Shown here piece by piece: positions 1 through 5,650 of a DNA stretch of 5,650 nt. Location of the stretch: positions 1 through 5,650 of the forward strand of contig JALNZH010000252.1 of the NCBI GenBank assembly GCA_023229405.1, read 5' to 3'. This DNA is from Bacteroidota bacterium. Lineage in GTDB: Bacteria > Bacteroidota > Ignavibacteria > UBA10030 > UBA8401. Each line of letters opens with the position of its first letter. The stretch's first letter is position 1. Both the position numbers and the translations under genes were made by a program. The notes beneath the pieces are model-generated. The model searched no databases, had not been told where the DNA came from, and worked only from the letters and a program-made list of their open reading frames with translations.

Positions 1-1763
1 TCGGTTTCCGGTACGAATTTCCGCAGCAGGATAATTTAAACTATTTTACCGTCACGGATGAACAAACAGAGTTTGCATTAACTGGCGATCACAAGGCGTT
101 CTGGATCCCCGGAGATTTCGATACGAACGAGTATAAATATGCCGAAACATCGCTGAGCGGGATCGATGCGGCAGCCTACGGCGAACGCAGTGAGATTTTT
201 ACTGCGGGAATGTACGGCAACTTTATGGTTCAGACACCGCTGCAATTAAAATCCACGGACGGTATGTATATCAATATCAGTGAAGCTGCGCTGGTAAACT
301 ATCCCGCAATGTGTGTGGACGTAGATAAAAAAAGTTTTGTCCTGACGTCAAAACTTGCTCCGGATGCTGTTGGCAATAAAGCGTACTTACAGGCTCCGGC
401 AAAAACTCCCTGGCGCACCGTGATTGTCAGTGACAAAGCAACGGACATTCTCGCCTCCAAAATGATGTTGAATCTGAATGAACCATCCAAAATAACCGAT
501 GTCGGTTGGATCAAACCGGTAAAATACGTCGGTATCTGGTGGGAAATGCATGTTGGCGTTGCATCGTGGAATTATGCAGACGTTAACAACGTAAAAATAG
601 ATGGAACGGATTGGAACGCATTGAAACCGAACGGACGGCATGGCGCAACAACCGCACGAACAAAAGTGTATATCGATTTTGCTGCGAAACACGGATTTGA
701 TGCCGTGTTAGTGGAAGGGTGGAATGTCGGTTGGGAAGATTGGTTCGGTAACTGGAAAGAAAATGTCTTCGATTTTGTTACACCGTATCCGGATTTTGAT
801 GTGGCCGAACTGCACCGGTATGCGAAGGAAAAAGGAGTGAAACTGATTATGCACCACGAAACTTCTGCCTCGGTAACGAACTATGAACGACAATTAGACA
901 CCGCGTATCGATTTATGAAAGCGAACGGTTACGATGCTGTAAAATCCGGTTACGTGGGCAAAATTATCCCGCGAGGCGAGGTACATGACGGTCAGTGGAT
1001 GGTAAACCATTATCACCGTGCCGTCTCTAAAGCAGCGGACTATAAGATCATGGTGAACTCACACGAATCAGTTCGTCCCACAGGCATTCAGCGAACCTAT
1101 CCCAACTGGATCGCTGCGGAAGCGGCACGCGGCAACGAGTTTAACGCCTGGAGTTCGGGAAATCCTCCCGCACACGAAACGATCCTTCCCTTCACGCGCC
1201 TGATGGGGGGACCGATGGATTATACGCCCGGTATTTTCCAGATTACAATGAGTTTTTATGATCCGAACAAAAAGAATCAGGTTCATACCACTCTTGCCAA
1301 ACAGCTGGCACTGTACGTTACCATGTATTCACCACTTCAAATGGCGGCGGATTTGCCTGAAAATTATGAAGCAAAATTGGATGCCTTCCAATTCATTAAA
1401 GATGTTGCGGTAGATTGGGATGACTCGAAAATTCTTGAAGCCGAACCGGGAGAGTATGTAACGATTGCACGTAAAGCAAAAAATAAAGAAGAATGGTATC
1501 TTGGTGCAATCACCAATGAGAACCCCCGAACGGCTTCGGCACAATTATCGTTCCTCGATCCGAAACAAAAATATGTTGCCACGGTGTACGCCGATGCTGC
1601 CGATGCACACTTTGAAAAAAATCCCATGGCATACATCATCAGTGTGTCGCTGGTGAATAGCAAAACCGTGCTAAAATTACCGCTTGTGGCCGGTGGCGGA
1701 GCGGCCGTTAGCATTACACCGGCAACGAAAGACGAAGAAAAGAAGATAAAAATGTATAAATAA
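1..1763 (+). CDS. GH97 family alpha-glucosidase (SusB-like), 5' end cut by window edge
   Basis: The reading frame is open from the first base (first full codon at 3) to TAA at 1761-1763, giving 586 visible residues. By alignment with the downstream paralogue about 130 N-terminal residues, including any signal peptide, lie outside the window. Visible are most of the GH97 N-terminal beta-sandwich, the (beta/alpha)8 barrel (motifs VEGWNVGWEDWFG, HHETS, KSGYVG, PRGE, RPTG, GGPMDYTPGIF) and the C-terminal beta domain ending near AGGGAAVSI. Glutamates coded at 858-860 (HHE), 1065-1067 (HES), 1119-1121 (AEAAR) and 1137-1139 (RGNE) have spacings of 69, 18 and 6 residues, matching SusB Glu439, Glu508, Glu526 and Glu532. 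Glu508 and Glu439 are the proposed base residues, Glu532 is the general acid, and several of these bind Ca2+. An inverting alpha-glucosidase is therefore predicted, not the Asp-nucleophile retaining subgroup; exact linkage preference cannot be read. Odd: around the acid it reads GNEF where the second copy has GMEY. No ATG inside the window is the true start. Confidence 0.95.
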   Translation, partial: GFRYEFPQQDNLNYFTVTDEQTEFALTGDHKAFWIPGDFDTNEYKYAETSLSGIDAAAYGERSEIFTAGMYGNFMVQTPLQLKSTDGMYINISEAALVNYPAMCVDVDKKSFVLTSKLAPDAVGNKAYLQAPAKTPWRTVIVSDKATDILASKMMLNLNEPSKITDVGWIKPVKYVGIWWEMHVGVASWNYADVNNVKIDGTDWNALKPNGRHGATTARTKVYIDFAAKHGFDAVLVEGWNVGWEDWFGNWKENVFDFVTPYPDFDVAELHRYAKEKGVKLIMHHETSASVTNYERQLDTAYRFMKANGYDAVKSGYVGKIIPRGEVHDGQWMVNHYHRAVSKAADYKIMVNSHESVRPTGIQRTYPNWIAAEAARGNEFNAWSSGNPPAHETILPFTRLMGGPMDYTPGIFQITMSFYDPNKKNQVHTTLAKQLALYVTMYSPLQMAADLPENYEAKLDAFQFIKDVAVDWDDSKILEAEPGEYVTIARKAKNKEEWYLGAITNENPRTASAQLSFLDPKQKYVATVYADAADAHFEKNPMAYIISVSLVNSKTVLKLPLVAGGGAAVSITPATKDEEKKIKMYK

Positions 1764-1788
1764 CCTGACAAAATATTATGCTTCTATG

Positions 1789-1824
1789 GAAACCTCGCAA
1801 CGGTTTGCGGGGTTTCTTATTATT
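1789..1824 (+). terminator. Rho-independent terminator after first GH97 gene
   Basis: Arms 1789-1800 (GAAACCTCGCAA) and 1805-1816 (TTGCGGGGTTTC) form a 12-bp stem with one G-T wobble and a 4-base loop, CGGT. It is followed by the T-rich run TTATTATT. It begins 25 bases after the stop codon and ends before either possible start of the second GH97 gene, so the two paralogues are probably separate transcripts, or the second is expressed only partly by readthrough. On the minus strand no T-run follows the hairpin. Confidence 0.85.
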
Positions 1825-1867
1825 GTGAGTGACAAGTCAACTATTAACTTCTTATTTATCTTTCCTT

Positions 1868-4021
1868 ATGCGTAATGGTCGCCCAATTGTAAATTCTATT
1901 CTTCTGATGTTGCTGTTTGCAGCAATCTCTCAGGCACAATCCATTGTTTCTCCCGACGGTCGATTTTCTCTTTCGTTTAAACTCATCGAAAACGGCATCC
2001 CGACCTATCAACTCTCATTCAATGGCGCACCGGTTATTCGGGAAAGCCGCCTGGCGATTGAAACAAAAGAAGTTCCATCGTTTATTGATGGCTTTTCTAT
2101 CGAAACAATAGACACCTCGTCGATCGACGAAACATGGGAGCCGGTGCTGGGAGAAGTGAAACAGATCAAAAATATGTACTGCGAACTGGCTGTGACACTC
2201 ATTCAGTATCAACATAACAGGAAACTGATACTTCGTTTCCGACTATTTAACGACGGATTAGGATTCCGGTATGAATTTCCCGTTCAACCGGCTCTGACGT
2301 ATTTTACACTGCTGGATGAACGAACCGAGTTTAATCTCACCGGCGATCATACGGCATTTTGGATCCCGGGCGATTACGATATGAATGAGTATCTATACAG
2401 AACAACACCGCTCAGCCGTGTGGATGCTACGAAAGGAATGTCCGGAAAAGAGATTGCTGCACGGACTGTTATTTCTCCAATCGCCGTGCAATCACCAATA
2501 ATGTTAAAAAGCGCTGATGGTCTGTATATCAACATCTTCGAAGCGGCGCTTTCCGATTATCCTGCCATGAATCTTATGGTTGATTTCGGGAAGATGGGAC
2601 TACTCTCCCACCTTGTTCCAAACGCTTTGGATCACAGTGCATACTTGCAGACTCCTGCGAAAACTCCGTGGCGTACGGTAATTGTTGCTCAACGCGCAGC
2701 AGATATTCTGACATCGAAGATGATACTGAATTTGAACGAACCGTCCGTCATCCGCGATCCCAGTTGGATTAAACCGATGAAGTATGTTGGTATCTGGTGG
2801 GAAATGCATGTTGGCTGGTCTACGTGGAGATACGCCGATACAAACAATATCAAGTTAAAAGGATTGGACTGGAAACACATCATACCGAACGGCAAGCACG
2901 GAGCTACGACTGAACGGACGAAACGGTATATCGACTTTGCAGCAAAACATGGGTTTGATGCGGTGTTGGTGGAAGGATGGAATGTCGGCTGGGAAGATTG
3001 GTTCGGAAAATGGAAAGAAGATGTCTTCGATTTTGTTACACCGTACCCCGATTTTGATGTTGCGGAACTGCAGCGGTACGCTCGGGAAAAAGGAGTAAAA
3101 ATGATTATGCATCATGAAACCTCCGGCTCCGTGACGAACTATGAGCGGAGAATGGATTCGGCGTATTCGTTTATGAAGGCGTATGGATACGACGCGGTTA
3201 AATCCGGATATGTCGGCAAAATCATTCCGCGAGGAGAATATCACGACGGACAGTGGATGGTCAACCATTACATCCGCGCAGTGGAAAAAGCTGCTGAGTA
3301 CAAGATTATGGTTGATATGCATGAACCGGTTCGTCCCACTGGATTGCAGCGCACGTATCCCAATTGGCTTGCCAGCGAAGCGGCACGCGGTATGGAATAT
3401 AGCGCATGGAATCCCGGCAATCCTCCCGAACACGAGACAATTCTTCCGTTCACGCGTCTGATGGGCGGGCCAATGGATTATACTCCCGGAATTTTTCGAA
3501 TAAAACTGGATTATACAGAACAGAGAAAAAAAGAACAGGTCCCCACCACACTTGCACGGCAACTGGCATTGTATGTAACGCTTTATTCACCGCTGCAGAT
3601 GGCGGCCGATTTACCGGAAAATTACGAAGAAAAACTGGACGCATTTCAATTTATTAAAGATGTGTCGTTGGATTGGGATGATACCAGAATTCTTGAAGCA
3701 GAACCGGGCGAATACATAACGATTGCACGAAAAACGAAAAATAAAGAATCGTGGTTTTTAGGTGCAATCACCGATGAAAATGCTCGCCCTGCTTCGCTGC
3801 CGTTATCTTTTCTTGATCCGAATCGGAACTATGTTGCTGTGGTGTACGCAGATGCGCCAACCGCTCATTATCTAAAAAACCCTTCGGCATACACGATTAC
3901 AAAATATCTCGTCACTAACAACACTGTTCTGCGTTTGAAACTTGCCCCGGGCGGCGGAACCGCGGTTAGTTTTGTTCCCGCCACAGTACAGAATGAACAA
4001 CAATTAAAACATTACAAATAA
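1868..4021 (+). CDS. GH97 family alpha-glucosidase (SusB-like), exported, complete
   Basis: This is a 717-residue protein, close to the 738 residues of B. thetaiotaomicron SusB. It is predicted to hydrolyse alpha-glucosidic bonds of malto-oligosaccharides outside the cytoplasm. The ATG at 1868 is chosen because it gives a compact signal peptide: MRNGRP, a hydrophobic stretch ILLMLLFAAI, and a likely signal peptidase I site SQA|QS. There is no lipobox cysteine. An upstream in-frame GTG at 1829 would add 13 residues, but it sits 5 bases after the terminator tail. Neither start has a clear Shine-Dalgarno site. From the ATG, the N-terminal beta-sandwich is about residues 26-297, the (beta/alpha)8 barrel about 298-585 and the C-terminal beta domain about 590-705. 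Glu417 (HHETS), Glu486 (HEPVRPTG), Glu504 (SEAAR) and Glu510 (GMEY) match SusB Glu439/508/526/532 with identical spacing. The Glu in the DYDMNEY segment may be the fourth calcium ligand (SusB Glu194), a weaker assignment. It is a tandem paralogue of the gene before it. No SusC/SusD is visible. Confidence 0.95.
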   Translation: MRNGRPIVNSILLMLLFAAISQAQSIVSPDGRFSLSFKLIENGIPTYQLSFNGAPVIRESRLAIETKEVPSFIDGFSIETIDTSSIDETWEPVLGEVKQIKNMYCELAVTLIQYQHNRKLILRFRLFNDGLGFRYEFPVQPALTYFTLLDERTEFNLTGDHTAFWIPGDYDMNEYLYRTTPLSRVDATKGMSGKEIAARTVISPIAVQSPIMLKSADGLYINIFEAALSDYPAMNLMVDFGKMGLLSHLVPNALDHSAYLQTPAKTPWRTVIVAQRAADILTSKMILNLNEPSVIRDPSWIKPMKYVGIWWEMHVGWSTWRYADTNNIKLKGLDWKHIIPNGKHGATTERTKRYIDFAAKHGFDAVLVEGWNVGWEDWFGKWKEDVFDFVTPYPDFDVAELQRYAREKGVKMIMHHETSGSVTNYERRMDSAYSFMKAYGYDAVKSGYVGKIIPRGEYHDGQWMVNHYIRAVEKAAEYKIMVDMHEPVRPTGLQRTYPNWLASEAARGMEYSAWNPGNPPEHETILPFTRLMGGPMDYTPGIFRIKLDYTEQRKKEQVPTTLARQLALYVTLYSPLQMAADLPENYEEKLDAFQFIKDVSLDWDDTRILEAEPGEYITIARKTKNKESWFLGAITDENARPASLPLSFLDPNRNYVAVVYADAPTAHYLKNPSAYTITKYLVTNNTVLRLKLAPGGGTAVSFVPATVQNEQQLKHYK

Positions 4022-4043
4022 TTCACCCATTACATTATTATAC

Positions 4044-4050
4044 AAGAGGG
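4044..4050 (+). promoter_or_regulatory. Shine-Dalgarno site of slyD
   Basis: AAGAGGG lies 7 bases before the ATG at 4058. It is the only strong ribosome binding site in the window and fixes the slyD start. The 36 bases between the second GH97 stop and this ATG hold no terminator, so slyD can be co-transcribed with that gene. An AT-rich stretch at 4031-4043 could carry a -10 element, but no matching -35 was recognised. Confidence 0.7.
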
Positions 4051-4057
4051 AAAGCGC

Positions 4058-4540
4058 ATGAAGATCCAAAAAGACAAAGTTGTTTCTATTGAATATACGT
4101 TACGCGACGATAAGGGCGTGGTACTTGATTCTTCGGAAGGACATGAACCGTTGGCATATTTGCATGGCAATGGGAATCTGATCCCGGGATTGGAAACACA
4201 GCTGGAAGGCCGCGCTGCGAATGAATCGTTGAAAGTTTCTGTGGCACCGGCTGACGGATACGGCGAGTTTGATGCTGCACAGATCGTGAGTGTGCCGCGC
4301 GGTCAGTTTGCCGGCGTAGCCGATCTGGCCGTCGGAATGCAGTTTACCGCGTCTGGTCCTGAAGGACAGCGGATCGTAACGGTAACAAAAGTGGAGGGCG
4401 AGAATGTTACGGTAGACGGAAATCATCCGTTGGCAGGACAAACGCTCAATTTTGATGTGAAGATTGTTGAAGTGCGCGAAGCAACAGAGGAAGAAATCAG
4501 CCATGGACATGTGCACGGTGCCGGCGGTCATCACCACTAG
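4058..4540 (+). CDS. slyD: SlyD-type FKBP peptidyl-prolyl cis-trans isomerase / metallochaperone
   Basis: This 160-residue protein has no signal peptide and should be cytoplasmic. SlyD proteins catalyse cis-trans isomerisation of prolyl bonds, act as folding chaperones and bind Ni2+ or other metals through a histidine-rich tail. The FKBP half-domain is at residues 1-66 (including the GLETQLEG segment), the insert-in-flap chaperone domain follows at about 67-125 beginning after DGYGE, and the chain returns to the FKBP fold through the SlyD hallmark GNHPLAGQTLNFDV (121-134). The last 12 residues contain six histidines (149, 151, 153, 158-160). E. coli SlyD is 196 residues with a longer His/Cys-rich tail, so this is a short-tail version without cysteine, typical of many non-enterobacterial homologues. 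It starts 36 bases after the second GH97 gene on the same strand and is followed directly by a terminator. A role in folding the exported glucosidase is unlikely given its expected location. Product is secure; metal binding is inferred. Confidence 0.93.
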   Translation: MKIQKDKVVSIEYTLRDDKGVVLDSSEGHEPLAYLHGNGNLIPGLETQLEGRAANESLKVSVAPADGYGEFDAAQIVSVPRGQFAGVADLAVGMQFTASGPEGQRIVTVTKVEGENVTVDGNHPLAGQTLNFDVKIVEVREATEEEISHGHVHGAGGHHH

Positions 4541-4550
4541 TGTTACTCCA

Positions 4551-4591
4551 CCCATCCGACCGCGGTAGCAATCGGATGGGCTTTTTATTTT
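4551..4591 (+). terminator. Rho-independent terminator after slyD
   Basis: A perfect 9-bp stem pairs CCCATCCGA (4551-4559) with TCGGATGGG (4572-4580) around a 12-base loop, followed by CTTTTTATTTT. It starts 10 bases after the slyD stop. The T-run overlaps the stop codon of the convergent MCE gene (4590-4592). Read on the minus strand the hairpin is followed by TGGAGTAAC, not a T-run, so it should act mainly in the plus direction. Confidence 0.88.
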
Positions 4592-5501
4592 AAAACACGC
4601 TGACGTTTACATACCGCTTTGGATTTGCCTTCAAATCTTTTACCAATTCGTTGATGTTCATAATAAGAGAATCCAGATGATTGTATACTCGATCATCACG
4701 CATCAATTTGCCGAGTGTACCGTCTCCCCGCTCCAAACGTTTAAACACGTTGTCGATCGATGTACTAGCATCACGGAATTTATCGGAGGCATCTTCCATT
4801 GTTTTCGCCGTGACACGAATGCTTTTTACCCCCTCGTTAATATTCCCTTTCTGATTAACGGCAATTGTATCAAGTCTTTTGGCGAACGTGCTCATATCTT
4901 CCGAAAACGTTGAAAAATTTCCGAGCGCATAATCCAAGTGATTTCCCTGTTGATGGATTACTTGTTGCAGATCACGTGCGGCTCGATTTAATTCAAGCAA
5001 GATAGTTTGAATGTTTCTGCGTGTCGGATCGTCGAAAGTTGTGTTCACACGTTCAAGAATACCGAGCACATTACTGGAGATCGGGGATAATGTCGAAGTC
5101 AATTCCGTCAGATCTGCCTCGTACGCACCCGTCAGTGTATCGCCATCCCGCAGAATCTCCGGCGACACACCGGGAGCAATTGCAATTTGTTTCCCGCCCA
5201 TAATGCTGGAGGATTTAATAAATGCTTTTGAATCCTTTGAGATGTTCACCTTATTATCCACCTCAATGCCGACGGCTATGACGTTCCCCGCCAAACGCAT
5301 ATCCTGCACTTTGCCTATGTGTAAGCCGGCAATAGTAATCGGGCTTCCTTCTGCCAGGCCGTTTACATTGCTATAGAAGAGAGTGATCTTGTATTCTTTC
5401 GATCGGAAATCCATCCCTTTTAAAAAGATGATTCCTCCCACCAGAATAATGACGGCAAAAAAAACTGCAATACCGATTTTAGCTTCGTTAGTCAATGTCA
5501 T
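4590..5501 (-). CDS. MlaD/MCE family lipid-transport substrate-binding protein
   Basis: This 303-residue protein has one N-terminal membrane anchor (about residues 9-28, IGIAVFFAVIILVGGIIFL) and one MCE domain at about 36-112 (NVNGLAEGSPITIAGLHIGKV, then SSSIMGGKQIAI). A long, mostly helical region follows (about 130-290), probably coiled coil. The C-terminus carries the GDGTLGKLMRDD motif (259-270) and the KANPKRYVNVSVF ending common in FCB-group MlaD proteins. MCE proteins form hexameric periplasmic rings or tubes that pass phospholipids between the inner membrane ABC transporter (MlaE permease, MlaF ATPase) and the outer membrane. The helical tail probably forms the barrel or needle part of the hexamer. 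The start ATG (5499-5501) places the anchor correctly; upstream is a weak AGAG ribosome site at 5508-5511. Partners are not visible but could lie beyond the right edge. It is convergent with slyD. Family assignment is firm; substrate is inferred. Confidence 0.92.
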   Translation of the reverse strand: MTLTNEAKIGIAVFFAVIILVGGIIFLKGMDFRSKEYKITLFYSNVNGLAEGSPITIAGLHIGKVQDMRLAGNVIAVGIEVDNKVNISKDSKAFIKSSSIMGGKQIAIAPGVSPEILRDGDTLTGAYEADLTELTSTLSPISSNVLGILERVNTTFDDPTRRNIQTILLELNRAARDLQQVIHQQGNHLDYALGNFSTFSEDMSTFAKRLDTIAVNQKGNINEGVKSIRVTAKTMEDASDKFRDASTSIDNVFKRLERGDGTLGKLMRDDRVYNHLDSLIMNINELVKDLKANPKRYVNVSVF

Positions 5502-5531
5502 AATGTTCTCTGTGGTTTGTTATGTCTGAAT

Positions 5532-5560
5532 ATCATACTTGTCCAAAATACATCATACAA
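5532..5560 (-). promoter_or_regulatory. Possible sigma-70-type promoter for the MCE gene
   Basis: On the minus strand TTGTAT (5560-5555) and TATGAT (5537-5532) are separated by exactly 17 bases. The -10 matches 5 of 6 consensus positions, the -35 only 3 of 6. A start point near 5525 would leave a leader of about 24 bases before the ATG at 5501. The expected FCB-type -7 element TAnnTTTG is not clearly present. Suggestive only. Confidence 0.35.
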
Positions 5561-5569
5561 GAGAAAAAT

Positions 5570-5650
5570 TTATTCCTTCTTTTCTTGACGGGGTTCCGAA
5601 GGAATGCCGACATGGTATAAAGATTTGGTCGGCACAAGAAAAGAAGCACA
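5570..5650 (-). CDS. C-terminal 26 codons of an unidentified minus-strand gene (partial)
   Basis: On the minus strand, a frame open from the right edge reads CASFLVPTKSLYHVGIPSEP and then RQEKKE before TAA (5572-5570). The charged, lysine/glutamate-rich ending looks like a natural protein C-terminus, and the stop is 68 bases upstream of the MCE start, a typical within-operon or near-operon gap. The other two minus frames are also open here for similar lengths, so frame choice is uncertain. In FCB genomes the gene before mlaD is often an MlaE permease, an MlaF-like ATPase or an N-acetylmuramoyl-L-alanine amidase. None of these is recognisable in so short a tail, so no function is assigned. The alternative is non-coding DNA holding only the repeat at 5576-5646. 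Confidence 0.35.
   Translation of the reverse strand, partial: CASFLVPTKSLYHVGIPSEPRQEKKE
5576..5646. repeat. Nested inverted repeat able to form a three-way-junction fold
   Basis: A perfect 12-bp inverted repeat pairs CTTCTTTTCTTG (5576-5587) with CAAGAAAAGAAG (5635-5646). Inside it lie a short hairpin TTCC-GAA-GGAA (5594-5604) and a perfect 7-bp stem TGCCGAC/GTCGGCA (5605-5611 with 5628-5634) with a 16-base loop. The three helices abut with only ACGGGG (5588-5593) unpaired at the junction. On the minus strand the outer stem is followed after 7 bases by a TTTTT run (5568-5564), so it could be an elaborate terminator for the upstream gene. It overlaps the possible partial CDS. The outer arms are purine/pyrimidine tracts, so part of the pairing could be chance. 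Confidence 0.45.

Noticed and set aside
210..212. ATG at 210 as start of the first GH97 gene
   Set aside because: The frame is open back to the window edge, and the 69 codons before this ATG match conserved GH97 N-terminal sequence (GFRYEFP, TGDH, FWIPGD). The true start is outside the window.
1829..1858. GTGACA (1829-1834) as a -35 box for the second GH97 gene
   Set aside because: At 17-18 base spacing the possible -10 sequences (TTATTT, TATTTA) match the consensus at no more than three positions, so no promoter is called.
2855..3562. A 235-codon open frame on the minus strand opposite the second GH97 gene
   Set aside because: It lies wholly inside a well-conserved GH97 barrel, its translation resembles no family I know and is rich in Phe, Ile, His and Cys, and it mirrors sense codon use. 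Shorter antisense frames in the first copy look alike only because the sense strand is conserved.
4100..4555. A 151-codon minus-strand frame opposite slyD
   Set aside because: slyD is a clear family member with a good ribosome site and terminator; the antisense frame has Cys/His/Arg-rich, non-family sequence and is a shadow.
5011..5376. A 121-codon plus-strand frame opposite the MCE gene
   Set aside because: It overlaps the conserved MCE domain coding region, has no ribosome site and shows no recognisable domain.
5585..5621. TTGACG and TATAAA on the plus strand as a divergent promoter at the right edge
   Set aside because: The two boxes are 25 bases apart, too far for a sigma-70 promoter, and no plus-strand gene start is visible beyond them.

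Overview
The window holds two complete plus-strand genes, one complete minus-strand gene, one plus-strand gene cut by the left edge, and probably the last 26 codons of a minus-strand gene cut by the right edge. Gene content points to a Bacteroidota/Chlorobiota/Ignavibacteriota-type (FCB) Gram-negative bacterium. The evidence is two SusB-like GH97 glucosidases, a single-domain MlaD/MCE lipid-transport protein of the roughly 300-residue type common there, moderate GC by eye, and patchy use of Shine-Dalgarno sites (good before slyD, absent before the second GH97). This placement is inferred from family resemblance only.

Left to right. Positions 1-1763 are the 3' four-fifths of a GH97 alpha-glucosidase-like gene. 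A strong rho-independent terminator follows (1789-1824). Positions 1868-4021 are a complete second GH97 gene with a signal peptide. The two are tandem paralogues, about 80% identical by eye through the catalytic barrel, and both keep the glutamates known from Bacteroides thetaiotaomicron SusB in exactly the same spacing. After 36 bases comes slyD (4058-4540), an FKBP-type prolyl isomerase/metallochaperone with a short histidine-rich tail, closed by a second terminator (4551-4591). The convergent mlaD-like gene runs on the minus strand from 5501 to 4590, with a plausible sigma-70 promoter just upstream. The right end (5570-5650) may carry the C-terminus of another minus-strand gene and contains a nested inverted repeat.

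Functionally, the GH97 pair would hydrolyse alpha-glucosidic linkages of starch- or glycogen-derived oligosaccharides outside the cytoplasm, most likely in the periplasm. The slyD gene could be reached by readthrough from the second GH97 gene, but nothing ties it functionally to sugar use. The MCE gene belongs to outer-membrane lipid trafficking and is a separate unit. No SusC/SusD, mobile element, tRNA, rRNA or CRISPR array is visible. I see no clear undescribed system; the most useful leads are the divergence between the two GH97 copies beside the catalytic acid and the nested repeat at the right edge.
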